A stretch of DNA of 64,000 nt from JBAXGW01 sp037139195 (GTDB lineage: Bacteria; Bacteroidota; Bacteroidia; Bacteroidales; JAHJDW01), in assembly GCA_037139195.1 (NCBI GenBank), contig JBAXGW010000017.1, positions 1 through 64,000 of the forward strand, read 5' to 3'. Positions within the stretch are counted from its first letter, which is position 1. Each line of letters starts with the position of its first letter. This document shows positions 25,349 through 34,425 of the stretch, piece after piece. A model generated the notes under the pieces. The model was given only the letters and a program-made list of their open reading frames with translations. It had not been told where the DNA came from and did no database searches. The translations under genes and the position numbers were made by a program.

Positions 25349-27976
25349 TTATCTAATTAAGTGAATAAATCCGGTTAGTGTTCTTTTTTTAATTCCTTTT
25401 AATCTATATTCATATACATCGCAAACATAATAATATACCCCGTCAGAGCAATTTTGTTTGCTTAAATAATTTTTTCCATCCCAGTTTATATCAGGGTTTT
25501 TTGATTTAAACTCAAGACTTCCCCAACGGTTAAAAATGCTAATCTCTATTCTTTCTACAAAATCGTAAGGAAAAGGCACATAGAGGTCGTTTGTTCCGTC
25601 TTCATTTGGGGTAAATACGTTTGGCAATTCGTACAAATCGCAACTATCAATATCTACACAAATTGTTGTTGCATCAATACTTTCGTTATTAAAAGAATCT
25701 ACCGCTAAAACTAAATAACAACCAGCAATTGTGTTAATATTATTATGCGTAAACGTAGTATCTAAAGGATTGCTAATAGTTGCTAAAAGCTCTAAACTTT
25801 GATTGTCGTCTTGCGAAAAATATATTTTATATGCTACCACATCGTTTGCGCAACTATTATTCGGATTTGTCCATTCTAAAACATTCTCAATAGCAGAGCA
25901 ATTTGTTCTAACATCCAACTGAGGAGCACAAGGTGGTTCATTGTCAAGTGGCATATCGCATTTTATTTGAGAATTATTGATAATTGGATGAACAAACCCA
26001 GTAGTATTGTATTCTCCAGATGTTTTTATATAATAACAATAGTTTTGTCCATTTACCAGCCCTAAATCAACAAAATAGGGTTGGGTTGAATAACCAATAG
26101 AATCGAAAGATAAGTTTTGTGGATTTTGTTTGTAAACTACAAATGTGTCGTTGAGCCAAGGCACATTGGCGGTCCAAGTGAGTATAACTTTATTGTCGCT
26201 AGGCGTAGTTTTTAGAAATACAGAAGAAGCAATTTCTGAGGTTCCAATTAATGCATCGGCAGTAGCAAATTCATTGTATAATTCTATTCGGTACGAAATG
26301 GATGTGTCTTTTGTATTTATATTTAAATGGTTGTACGTTGTATCATTAATAGAATGAAGAGTATCAACTAAAGCTAGAGCAGAACCATTAAAACCATTTG
26401 ATTTATATAATAAATAATAATAAGGTCCAGGAAACTGCAACAAATCAAAATCATTTGGTTTCGACCACGCGATATAAGCTGAACCGTCGCTTACTCCTGT
26501 TTTTGTGATACTTACATTTGTAATTACAGGAGTATCATCGCTAAGCGAAGTACATGTTTCATTTGAGGCGTAACTTTCAGAGCCGTCGTTATAATAAGCA
26601 ATAATCAAATAACAATATTGTATACCATGCGTTAATCCAGTACCATTGTCATTATCTGTATACGAAGTGGTAGAAATATCATGTAACTCAGCTATTTGAA
26701 CGTAGCCTGTATAGGCTGGCACTCCTGTTTCGCAATTATTCGGTGTAAAACCCGATGAACCAGCCTTTCGGTATATACGGAATCCATGTGCATTATTGCA
26801 AATATAGGAGTTCCATGATAAATTGATGTTATTTCCTAAAGGTGTTGCTAGCAAATTAATTGGTGCTGGAGCCACAATCCTAATATTCATTGATTTTATA
26901 TCAACCAATTTAACCGGACTTCCGTTATCTTGTGCTTTGAAAATAATATTATATGGATTTTTGCGAACGTGCGAGCAATTAGTTTCCCATTCGAAAGCAG
27001 AGGTTACAGATCCGAAGCCAGTTGCGGGTTGTACAAAAGTTGCAGGGCTATTAGGCATAAGGAATGGTCCGCCAGAAGATGTTAGGGTGATTAAATCATT
27101 ATTTGCATCTAAGGCTTTTACTGTAAAATTAAGAGTTTCGCCTGCAGTTATACAGGTATCATTGAGAGCAAAAATATCTGGTTTTACATTGTTACATGCC
27201 ACAATACTTATTTGCATATCGCGAATAACAAAGCCAATCATAACTCCCGAACGCCACTCTTCTATTTTAATTGCTACATTATAGTCGCCCTGCTGCTGAG
27301 GACTATTCCAGTATAAATCGCCACTGTAAGAATCTATTGAAAAAGATATATTTGCCAATGGAACAATATAATTTGGAATATCCAAACCACTTTCGCCTTT
27401 GCATTTCACAATTTTATAGGCTAAACTATCGCCATCAATATCATAAGCAGCAGGATTGTGAATAAATGGTTGGTTTACACATCCATTATCAATAGGTGGA
27501 TTTAATAATTCAGGGGAAGTATTTGGACCTAAAAAAGGATTAATTACCAACTCTGTCTCTACATAAAAAGGCACATTAATAGAATTTGGAATATTTAATA
27601 CTCCTCCGTTTCTATTTGGATCCTCGAAAGAAAGAATATAAGTAGATGGAGCCGCGTAAGTATGAGTGCCGATATACACATTTTTTTTAACATCATTTGG
27701 AAGATATTCTTCACTTATACGATTTAACACATCTGTATTTCCATCGCCCCAAAGTATATCTAATGTAGGGCGGTCGGCAGGACTTGGAGTATAAGTATAT
27801 GTAACAATTTTTGCTTCATAAGATAGGTTTCCAAGACTTCTATAGGTTATTTCACCAGCACGGTTATGAGTTGCATATAGATTATTTGATATAGCAAAGC
27901 CAGCAATTAAAATAAATATTTGAAAAATATATTTTAACTGTCTGGAATTAAGATATAAAAATAAGGTCTTTGCCAT
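25349..27976 (-). CDS. Large secreted protein with Fn3 modules and type B T9SS sorting domain
   Basis: An 875-aa protein. N-terminal membrane/signal segment (IFQIFILIAGFAISNNLYA), then a module common to Bacteroidota gliding-associated proteins (HNRAGEITYRSLGNLSYEAK). From about 370 to 780 come several fibronectin type III-like units (INLSWNSYICNNAHGFRIYR, VILTWTANVPWLNDTFVVYK, NVLEWTNPNNSCANDVVAYK). It ends with a CHU_C-type C-terminal domain (NVFTPNEDGTNDLYVPFPYD, EISIFNRWGSLEF, NCSDGVYYYVCDV), the signal for T9SS secretion and surface attachment. Probably an adhesin or matrix protein. Confidence 0.9.
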   Translation of the reverse strand: MAKTLFLYLNSRQLKYIFQIFILIAGFAISNNLYATHNRAGEITYRSLGNLSYEAKIVTYTYTPSPADRPTLDILWGDGNTDVLNRISEEYLPNDVKKNVYIGTHTYAAPSTYILSFEDPNRNGGVLNIPNSINVPFYVETELVINPFLGPNTSPELLNPPIDNGCVNQPFIHNPAAYDIDGDSLAYKIVKCKGESGLDIPNYIVPLANISFSIDSYSGDLYWNSPQQQGDYNVAIKIEEWRSGVMIGFVIRDMQISIVACNNVKPDIFALNDTCITAGETLNFTVKALDANNDLITLTSSGGPFLMPNSPATFVQPATGFGSVTSAFEWETNCSHVRKNPYNIIFKAQDNGSPVKLVDIKSMNIRIVAPAPINLLATPLGNNINLSWNSYICNNAHGFRIYRKAGSSGFTPNNCETGVPAYTGYVQIAELHDISTTSYTDNDNGTGLTHGIQYCYLIIAYYNDGSESYASNETCTSLSDDTPVITNVSITKTGVSDGSAYIAWSKPNDFDLLQFPGPYYYLLYKSNGFNGSALALVDTLHSINDTTYNHLNINTKDTSISYRIELYNEFATADALIGTSEIASSVFLKTTPSDNKVILTWTANVPWLNDTFVVYKQNPQNLSFDSIGYSTQPYFVDLGLVNGQNYCYYIKTSGEYNTTGFVHPIINNSQIKCDMPLDNEPPCAPQLDVRTNCSAIENVLEWTNPNNSCANDVVAYKIYFSQDDNQSLELLATISNPLDTTFTHNNINTIAGCYLVLAVDSFNNESIDATTICVDIDSCDLYELPNVFTPNEDGTNDLYVPFPYDFVERIEISIFNRWGSLEFKSKNPDINWDGKNYLSKQNCSDGVYYYVCDVYEYRLKGIKKRTLTGFIHLIR

Positions 27977-28131
27977 TAATTATTAAACTCTATAGAAACC
28001 AAAATTACAAATTACAAATTGAAAAAATAAGAAATATTGCGATTTATTAAAAAAAAAGTCAAAAATAATTTTTTCTTTGTTATTTTAATAGTAAAATTGT
28101 AGATTGATTTTGACCACATAAAATTATTAAG

Positions 28132-29295
28132 ATGAAAAGGTATAAATTATTGAATATGATAGGAAAATCAGCTTTTATTTTGTGTTTTTTCTTTTTTTCT
28201 GTTTTGGCATTTGCTAACGAAGGAGCAATTGATACGGCTAAATCAGCTGAAAATGCGAATATTGAAAATACTCACAGCACTCCAGAACATGGATCAGAGG
28301 CAAAGTTTGAACCAGGCAAATTTATTCTTCATCACGTTGTAGACGCACATGAATGGCATATTTTACAGTACAAAGATTTTTATTTGACAATTCCATTGCC
28401 AATAATTTTGTGGTCTGAGAAAAGTGGCATAGTGGCTTTCCTTTCATCTAATTTTAAAGATGCAAGTGGCAATTCTCATAATTTACATGCCGATAAGTTT
28501 TATGGTGGTTATAAAATATCGCCTCAAGGACATATTTCAGCTATTGACGAAAGTAAAGTTTATGATTTTTCTATTACCAAAAATGTGGTAGGTATGTTTG
28601 TTAGTATTATTATTTTATGTTTTATATTTATAACTGCATCAAATAGATACATTAAAAAACCAAACAGTGCTCCAAAAGGTATACAATCACTGGTTGAACC
28701 ATTAATAGTATTTTTACGCGATGATGTTATCAGGCCGTCTTTAGGTGAAAAAAGAACAAATAAATATGCTCCATTTTTGCTGACTTTGTTTTTCTTTATC
28801 TTTTTAAACAATTTAATGGGCTTAATTCCAATATTTCCGGGCGGAGCAAATGTTACTGGAAATATAGCTATCACAATGGTTTTAGCATTGTTTACATTTG
28901 TTATTACTACATTCAGTGGCAATAAGAGCTATTGGACTCACATATTCAATGCTCCTGGAGTTCCTTGGTGGTTGAAATTGCCAATTCCATTGATGCCAAT
29001 TGTTGAACTTGTTGGAGTATTTACAAAACCATTTGTATTAATGGTTCGTTTGTTTGCTAATATTACAGCTGGTCATATTATTGCATTAGGCTTTTTCAGT
29101 TTGATATTTATTTTTGGAGCCATTGCTCCTGCTATTGGATATGGTGTATCTATTGTATCAATTGCTTTTACTGTATTTATGACAGTACTAGAGCTGCTTG
29201 TTGCTTTCATTCAAGCTTATGTATTTACATTGTTATCGGCAATCTATTTTGGAATGGCAACCGAAGAACATCATCATGTTGAAGAACATCATTAA
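28132..29295 (+). CDS. atpB: ATP synthase F0 subunit a
   Basis: Proton-channel subunit of the F0 sector (387 aa). It has a cleavable-looking N-terminal signal and a long periplasmic extension (about 25-150), as usual in Bacteroidota; the canonical a-subunit helices follow. The essential Arg is in LMVRLFANITAGHI (about residue 306), and the C-terminal helix contains LELLVAFIQAYVFTLLSAIYFG. The tail is His/Glu rich (EEHHHVEEHH). First gene of atpBEFH; no atpI-like gene precedes it in the window. Confidence 0.95.
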   Translation: MKRYKLLNMIGKSAFILCFFFFSVLAFANEGAIDTAKSAENANIENTHSTPEHGSEAKFEPGKFILHHVVDAHEWHILQYKDFYLTIPLPIILWSEKSGIVAFLSSNFKDASGNSHNLHADKFYGGYKISPQGHISAIDESKVYDFSITKNVVGMFVSIIILCFIFITASNRYIKKPNSAPKGIQSLVEPLIVFLRDDVIRPSLGEKRTNKYAPFLLTLFFFIFLNNLMGLIPIFPGGANVTGNIAITMVLALFTFVITTFSGNKSYWTHIFNAPGVPWWLKLPIPLMPIVELVGVFTKPFVLMVRLFANITAGHIIALGFFSLIFIFGAIAPAIGYGVSIVSIAFTVFMTVLELLVAFIQAYVFTLLSAIYFGMATEEHHHVEEHH

Positions 29296-29331
29296 AATTC
29301 AGAAACCTTTATTAATTAAATATAAACAATT

Positions 29332-29589
29332 ATGTTAACATTAGCAATTTTATTACAAGTAGCAGAAGGCGCAGGTCTTGCTAAATTAGGAGCTGGTTTA
29401 GGTGCTGGTATTGCAGCTATTGGAGCTGGTTTAGGCATTGGTAACATTGGTAAAAGTGCATTAGAATCAATTGCACGTCAACCAGAAGCTGTAGGTGATA
29501 TTCGTTCGAATATGATTGTTGCAGCTGCTCTTATCGAAGGTGTTGCTTTCTTTGCAATCGTTGTATGTTTACTTATACTTTTTGTATAG
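29332..29589 (+). CDS. atpE: ATP synthase F0 subunit c
   Basis: Rotor-ring proteolipid (85 aa) with two helices joined by the ARQPEA loop. The ion-binding carboxylate is E69 in AALIEGVAFFAI. The position of the Na-binding Gln of Ilyobacter-type subunits in helix 1 is Ile (GLGIGNIG), and Glu is followed by Gly-Val instead of Ser/Thr-Thr, so a proton-coupled ring is expected. It lies 36 bases after atpB. An 11-bp perfect hairpin follows in the spacer to atpF. Confidence 0.96.
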   Translation: MLTLAILLQVAEGAGLAKLGAGLGAGIAAIGAGLGIGNIGKSALESIARQPEAVGDIRSNMIVAAALIEGVAFFAIVVCLLILFV

Positions 29590-29609
29590 TACATTTAACA
29601 AACAAAACT

Positions 29610-29636
29610 TAAGGTGCAACGGTTGGTTGCACCTTA
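29610..29636 (+). promoter_or_regulatory. Intercistronic hairpin between atpE and atpF
   Basis: TAAGGTGCAAC-GGTTG-GTTGCACCTTA, a perfect 11-bp stem with 5-base loop, followed by CTTTAAAAAATT. It is in the 89-base spacer of the operon, 20 bases after the atpE stop. It could protect the upstream transcript or reduce read-through to atpF. Confidence 0.7.
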
Positions 29637-29678
29637 CTTTAAAAAATTATTAAAAGAAAAATTTAAAATATTAAAAAT

Positions 29679-30173
29679 ATGGAACTCGTAACCCCTGGAA
29701 TTGGACTTATATTTTGGATGACATTGTCGTTCAGTATTTTGCTATTTATCCTTGGAAAATTTGCATGGAAACCAATTTTAACTATGCTTAAGGAAAGAGA
29801 ACAGTCAATTGAGGACGCACTGAATGCAGCTGAAAAAGCGAAAGAAGAAATGAGAAATCTTCAAACGAACAACGAAATGCTTCTTAAGAAAACTCGCGAG
29901 GAAAGAGATGAAATATTGAAAGAAGCTCGTAAGGCTAAAGATGCTATTGTTGATGATGCAAAAGTAAAAGCTACTGAAGAGGCAAACATTATTGTTGAAA
30001 GAGCAAGAGAAACTATCATGAATGAAAAGATGGCTGCAATTACTGATTTGAAAAATCAAATTGCTCAACTTTCAGTTGATATTGCTGAGAAAATTATCAA
30101 AGAAGAATTATCTGACGAAAAGAAACAACAAGCATATATTAGCAAACTTGTATCTGATATTAAAATAAACTAA
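29679..30173 (+). CDS. atpF: ATP synthase F0 subunit b
   Basis: Peripheral stalk subunit (164 aa): one N-terminal transmembrane helix (GIGLIFWMTLSFSILLFILG) and a long charged coiled coil (about 35-150; KEREQSIEDALNAAEKAKEE). Length and pattern are typical. It lies 89 bases after atpE with a hairpin between, and 14 bases before atpH. Confidence 0.95.
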   Translation: MELVTPGIGLIFWMTLSFSILLFILGKFAWKPILTMLKEREQSIEDALNAAEKAKEEMRNLQTNNEMLLKKTREERDEILKEARKAKDAIVDDAKVKATEEANIIVERARETIMNEKMAAITDLKNQIAQLSVDIAEKIIKEELSDEKKQQAYISKLVSDIKIN

Positions 30174-30187
30174 TTAATCTAAGGCAA

Positions 30188-30745
30188 ATGAGAAATGTAA
30201 AATTATCAAAGCGTTATGCTAAAGCCTTGTTTGATTTAGCTCATGAAAAAGGCTTACTCGATGTAGTTACAGCTGATATGATTGTTATTCATGAAACGCT
30301 TGTAGCTTCAAGAGAATTACTATCTGTATTAAATAGCCCAATCATTAATAACGACAAGAAAATTGCTGTTTTAAGAGATGTTTTTGCTGCTCATGTAAAT
30401 GAAATATCACTTTCATTTCTAAAAATTTTAGCTACAAAAAATCGCGAATCGTTTTTAGATGAAATAGCATTCCAATTTAAAGTGCTTTATAAAGAGCATG
30501 ATGGAATTAAAACTGCTACTGTTAAAACTCCAATAGCCCTTAATGTTGAAACCAAAAATCAACTATTGCAATTAGTAATAAATGCTACCCAATCAAAAGT
30601 AGAATTAACAGAAGAGATTGATAAAGATATGGTTGGAGGTATTGTTCTTAAATTCGATGGCAAAGAATATGATGCAAGCGTTCATACAAAAATGGTTCAA
30701 TTAAGAAGTGAATTCAACACGAACATATACGTGGGAAAATATTAA
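30188..30745 (+). CDS. atpH: ATP synthase F1 subunit delta
   Basis: Links the stalk to the F1 head (185 aa). OSCP/delta features: N-terminal KLSKRYAKALFDLAHEKGLL, FLKILATKNRESFLDEIAFQ, and a C-terminal MVGGIVLKFDGKEYDASV block. Usually atpA follows directly; here a strong terminator follows and atpA lies 17.8 kb away. Confidence 0.95.
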   Translation: MRNVKLSKRYAKALFDLAHEKGLLDVVTADMIVIHETLVASRELLSVLNSPIINNDKKIAVLRDVFAAHVNEISLSFLKILATKNRESFLDEIAFQFKVLYKEHDGIKTATVKTPIALNVETKNQLLQLVINATQSKVELTEEIDKDMVGGIVLKFDGKEYDASVHTKMVQLRSEFNTNIYVGKY

Positions 30746-30767
30746 ATTCAAGCATATAAAATATACA

Positions 30768-30801
30768 AGACCATTTTAGAAATAGAATGGTCTTTTTATT
30801 T
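30768..30801 (+). terminator. Terminator of atpBEFH
   Basis: AGACCATT (30768-30775) pairs with AATGGTCT (30786-30793) across a 10-base loop, followed by TTTTATTT. Clear rho-independent form. Confidence 0.85.
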
Positions 30802-30911
30802 ACATCATAAAGAGAGCAAGAGGCTTGTTAAAAGGATGTTAGTAAGTTTATCTCAGCAAATGACAGCAAATTATCTGTCGCTTTTTTAATTATTTGTATT
30901 GAAAATTCTTG

Positions 30912-30919
30912 TACTTTTG
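30912..30919 (+). promoter_or_regulatory. -7 box (TACTTTTG) of the SPOR-domain gene
   Basis: An exact TAnnTTTG match 17 bases before the ATG at 30937; TTTG at 30893-30896 may be the -33 element at a short 15-base distance. Confidence 0.5.
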
Positions 30920-30936
30920 CAAAAAATTAATTCAAA

Positions 30937-31350
30937 ATGAAGCTAGTTCTTATTTTTTTATTTTTAATAAAAATTTCTTTTTTAAGTGCTCAAAATGTTA
31001 CTGTTACATCTGATCCAGCAATAGAACAATTGGCAATAACTCATACATCATATAATAAACAAATAAAAGGAGTTGATGGTTATCGTGTTCAAATATACTT
31101 CAACTCTGGCAATGAAGCTAGAAAATCGGGCGAAAATATAAAAAACTCATTCAGCAACAAATACCCTAGCATCGATGCTTATTTGTCATTCGATCAACCA
31201 TATTTTAAAGTTAGGGTTGGTAATTATAGAACTCGAATTGAAGCCGATTGTTTTTTAAAGCAAATTGAGAAGGATTTTCCAGGGAGCTTTGTTGTGAAAG
31301 ATTTTATCGAAGCCCCAAAGCGCATAATCCCAGTGGAAACCACAGAATAA
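30937..31350 (+). CDS. Exported SPOR-domain protein
   Basis: A 137-aa protein with a Sec signal peptide (MKLVLIFLFLIKISFLSAQ) and a SPOR-like peptidoglycan-binding domain (about 47-120): VDGYRVQIYFNSGNEARKSG, then YFKVRVGNYRTRIEADCFLK, showing the beta-alpha-beta repeat. SPOR domains bind denuded glycan strands at division sites. Monocistronic with its own promoter, between the two halves of the atp genes. Confidence 0.85.
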   Translation: MKLVLIFLFLIKISFLSAQNVTVTSDPAIEQLAITHTSYNKQIKGVDGYRVQIYFNSGNEARKSGENIKNSFSNKYPSIDAYLSFDQPYFKVRVGNYRTRIEADCFLKQIEKDFPGSFVVKDFIEAPKRIIPVETTE

Positions 31351-31411
31351 GTGATTTTTTTTAAGTTTTGAATAATTGTCAGGATATAAAATGGTTTTTG
31401 TATTGTTTATA

Positions 31412-31530
31412 TTTACCATAAATCTGCAAGGAATTTAAAACGATATACTTCGACTTTACTCTGAGCGACCGCAGACTGAGCGGAGTCGAAGTCTATCAAG
31501 AGAATGAACAAATAGATTGCGGAATTAAGT
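31412..31530. repeat. MITE-like element, copy 2 (inverted relative to 17177-17313)
   Basis: Reverse complement of copy 1 in both flanks: the sequence after the palindrome (GTCTATCAAGAGAATGAACA, GATTGCGGAATTAAG) is the complement of copy 1's left side, and ACCATAAATCTGCAAGGAAT is the complement of its right side. The internal palindrome is less regular (CTTCGACT 31448-31455, AGTCGAAG 31484-31491, CTGAGCG inside). It fills the spacer before the AhpD-like gene. Confidence 0.75.
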
Positions 31531-31546
31531 TTTATCAAAAGACTCT

Positions 31547-31894
31547 ATGAATAATAAAGTAAAAGAATTTAACGAATACAGAGCCAAAATGAATGAGAAA
31601 ATATTGGCTCAAGATAATTTAGTAATTAAACGACTTTATAATTTAGATTCAACTACCTATCAAGAGGGAACTCTAAGTGCAAAAACAAAGGAAATGCTTG
31701 GATTAGTATCGTCAATGGTATTACGTTGCGACGATTGCATAAAATATCATTTAGAGAAATGCAAAAATCTTGGAGTTACAACTGATGAGCTTTTTGAAAT
31801 TTTTTCCGTAGCCAATATTGTTGGAGGCTCCATCGTTATTCCTCACACCAGACGGGCTTTAGAATATTGGGAAGAACTTATAGAAAATTGTTAA
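31547..31894 (+). CDS. AhpD-like / carboxymuconolactone decarboxylase family protein
   Basis: A 115-aa all-helical protein with the AhpD-type redox motif C61-D-D-C64-x3-H68 (MVLRCDDCIKYHLEKC), and a C-terminal GGSIVIPHTRRALEYWEEL helix. Members act in thiol-based peroxide defence or as small decarboxylases; the CxxC...H motif favours the disulfide-reductase type. Length is typical for single-domain members. It follows MITE-like copy 2 with no partner peroxiredoxin gene nearby. Confidence 0.85.
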   Translation: MNNKVKEFNEYRAKMNEKILAQDNLVIKRLYNLDSTTYQEGTLSAKTKEMLGLVSSMVLRCDDCIKYHLEKCKNLGVTTDELFEIFSVANIVGGSIVIPHTRRALEYWEELIENC

Positions 31895-31924
31895 GAATAA
31901 AAAGGATTTTTACGTTTTTTGTTA

Positions 31925-31932
31925 TAAATTTG
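31925..31932 (+). promoter_or_regulatory. -7 box (TAAATTTG) upstream of the DUF5686 gene
   Basis: An exact TAnnTTTG match 31 bases before the GTG at 31963. No clear -33 element. Confidence 0.45.
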
Positions 31933-31962
31933 CCATAATTATTTTTCTAAAATAATACTAAA

Positions 31963-34422
31963 GTGTTGTCAAAATATAAAATTTTACTATTCTTCTTTTT
32001 GTTGTTATCAAATGCGGTTTTAAGCCAAACAACAAAAATTATGGGAACTGTAATTGATGCAGAAACAAAAGAACCTTTACCATTTGTAAATGTTTCATTA
32101 AAAGGCACAACTATCGGAACAACAAGCGATTTCGATGGCAATTATTCACTTGAATTTAAAATTGCATCAGATTCACTTGAAAGCACATTCATCGGTTATA
32201 ATAAGCAAACAAAGCCAATTGTAAGAGGGAAATTTCAAACAATAAATTTTGAACTAAAAGAAAATTCAATAAGTTTAAATGAAGTAGTTATTGTTCCAGG
32301 CGAAAACCCGGCCGAAATCATTCTTAAAAAATTGATCAAAAATAAGGCAATCAATAATAGAGAGAAATTTGATGCCTATCAATATGAAGTGTATAGTAAA
32401 ATAGAATTTGATTTAAATAATATTAGCGAAGATTTCAAAAACAGAAGGGTTTTTAAGCCATTTAAGTTTGTATTCGAAAACATGGATACATCTACTGTGA
32501 ATGGAAAAGCTTATTTGCCTATTTTTTTAAGTGAGTCAGTATCAGATTATTTCTATAGAAAAAAACCTAAAACTGAAAAAGAAGTTATTAAAGGTACTAA
32601 GGTAACGGGCGTAGATAACAAAAGTATACAGCAATTTGTTGGAAACATGTACGTTAATATAAACTTCTACGATAATTATATCCCAATTTTTCAAAAGAAC
32701 TTTGTTAGTCCAGTAGCTAATTTTGGATTAATGTATTATAGATACTACTTAGTTGATAGCACTTTTATCAATAATAAGTGGTGTTATAAAATTCAGTTTA
32801 AACCTCGCCGAAAGCAAGAACTTACCTTCACAGGAAATTTTTGGGTAAACGATACCTCATTTGCACTTAAACAAATTGATGTTAGGATAGCAAATGATGC
32901 AAATATTAATTTGATTTGTGATTTAACGGCTTATTTCGAATATGATAATATTGAAGCAACCAATTGGATGACCACCAAAGAGCAGGTAATTATTGATTTT
33001 AATCCACTTGAAAATATTACAACTGGTGTTTTTGGTAAGCGAACAGCTACCTATCGAAATTTTAAATTCGATAAATTTATGCCTGATGAGTTTTATAATA
33101 CGCCAACAAATATTATTACCGAAGATGGTTCTTTTGAAAAAAATAAGGAATATTGGGATAAAGCTCGGCACGACTCACTTACCAAAGATGAACTTGCAAT
33201 TTATAAGATGGTAGACACTGTTAAGTCTCTCCCAGCATTTAAAACTTGGTATCAAGTCGTTGAAATGCTTACTACAGGCTATCACGTTAGAGGAAATTTT
33301 GAGTGGGGCCCTTATGCTTCTATATTAAGTTTTAATGATACTGAAGGAACGCGCTTTCGTTTAGGCGTAAGAACAAGTAATGCCTTTAGTAAAAAAATTA
33401 TGCTCGAGACTTATGGTGCTTATGGTACTTTAGATAATAGGTTTAAGTATGGCGGCAGCTTATTGTATATTTTTAATAAAAATCCACGTCAATCATGTGG
33501 GTTTGATTACAAGAAAGATTTAGAACAACTTAGTAAAAGCTCCAATGCTTTTCGAGAAGATTTTTTGCTTACTTCTGTATTTAAAAGAAGTTCATCTAGC
33601 CAATTATCTTCTGTTGAGGAATTTAAAGGATTTTATGAAAAAGAATGGTTTGCAGGTTTTTCAAATACATTAACTCTTATCCATCGAGAATTATGGCCTT
33701 CAAGAGGCGTGGTATTTGACATGCATCCACTTACATCAAATAGCATCAAACAAACAATTGTAAGTTCCGAAGTTAAACTTACCACTCGATTTGCTTTTCA
33801 AGAAAAGTTTGTTTTGGGCGAATTTACTAGGTTTAGCTTAGGCACTAAATATCCAATAATATCAGCCGATTTTACTTATGGATTTAAAAATATTTGGAAC
33901 AGCGATTTTGAATACCAAAAGCTTGCTATAAATTTACAAGATTGGTTTAATGTAAGCCCTTTTGGCTGGTCTAAATATATTATTGAAGTTGGTCAAATAT
34001 GGGGAACCATTCCATATCCACTTTTAAAACTGCACGAAGGAAATGAGACCTATGTGTTTGATGAGTATGCATTTAACTTAATGAATTTTTACGAATTTGT
34101 AAGCGATAGATATATTAGTGCATATTTTACACATCACTTTGATGGATTTTTCTTGAATAAAATTCCATTAATGCGCAAATTAAAATGGAGAGAAGTTGCT
34201 TTGGTAAAAGGAGTTGTAGGAAGTGTTTCTGATAAAAACAGAGCAATTATGACTTTCCCAAACACTTTGTCTGGAATATCTAAACCGTATTTCGAAGTTG
34301 GTGCTGGAATTGAAAATATCTTTAAAATAATTCGTATTGATGCACTTTGGCGCTTATCTTATCTCGACAAGCCAAATATTACTAAATTTGGTATAAGGGC
34401 TTCTCTTCAGTTTACATTCTAA
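31963..34422 (+). CDS. DUF5686-type outer-membrane protein with CarboxypepD_reg-like domain (paralogue 1)
   Basis: An 819-aa protein. Signal peptide MLSKYKILLFFFLLLSNAVLSQ; CarboxypepD_reg-like domain at about 25-110 (GTVIDAETKEPLPFVNVSLK, IGTTSDFDGNYSLEFK); then the DUF5686 region with LNEVVIVPGENPAEIILKKL and a C-terminal beta-barrel-like part ending IRASLQFTF. The start is GTG at 31963 (or TTG 31966); no ATG fits. The 812-aa protein at 39878 has the same architecture (LSEITILPGINPALRIIENA). Function unknown. Confidence 0.85.
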   Translation: MLSKYKILLFFFLLLSNAVLSQTTKIMGTVIDAETKEPLPFVNVSLKGTTIGTTSDFDGNYSLEFKIASDSLESTFIGYNKQTKPIVRGKFQTINFELKENSISLNEVVIVPGENPAEIILKKLIKNKAINNREKFDAYQYEVYSKIEFDLNNISEDFKNRRVFKPFKFVFENMDTSTVNGKAYLPIFLSESVSDYFYRKKPKTEKEVIKGTKVTGVDNKSIQQFVGNMYVNINFYDNYIPIFQKNFVSPVANFGLMYYRYYLVDSTFINNKWCYKIQFKPRRKQELTFTGNFWVNDTSFALKQIDVRIANDANINLICDLTAYFEYDNIEATNWMTTKEQVIIDFNPLENITTGVFGKRTATYRNFKFDKFMPDEFYNTPTNIITEDGSFEKNKEYWDKARHDSLTKDELAIYKMVDTVKSLPAFKTWYQVVEMLTTGYHVRGNFEWGPYASILSFNDTEGTRFRLGVRTSNAFSKKIMLETYGAYGTLDNRFKYGGSLLYIFNKNPRQSCGFDYKKDLEQLSKSSNAFREDFLLTSVFKRSSSSQLSSVEEFKGFYEKEWFAGFSNTLTLIHRELWPSRGVVFDMHPLTSNSIKQTIVSSEVKLTTRFAFQEKFVLGEFTRFSLGTKYPIISADFTYGFKNIWNSDFEYQKLAINLQDWFNVSPFGWSKYIIEVGQIWGTIPYPLLKLHEGNETYVFDEYAFNLMNFYEFVSDRYISAYFTHHFDGFFLNKIPLMRKLKWREVALVKGVVGSVSDKNRAIMTFPNTLSGISKPYFEVGAGIENIFKIIRIDALWRLSYLDKPNITKFGIRASLQFTF

Positions 34423-34425
34423 AAT

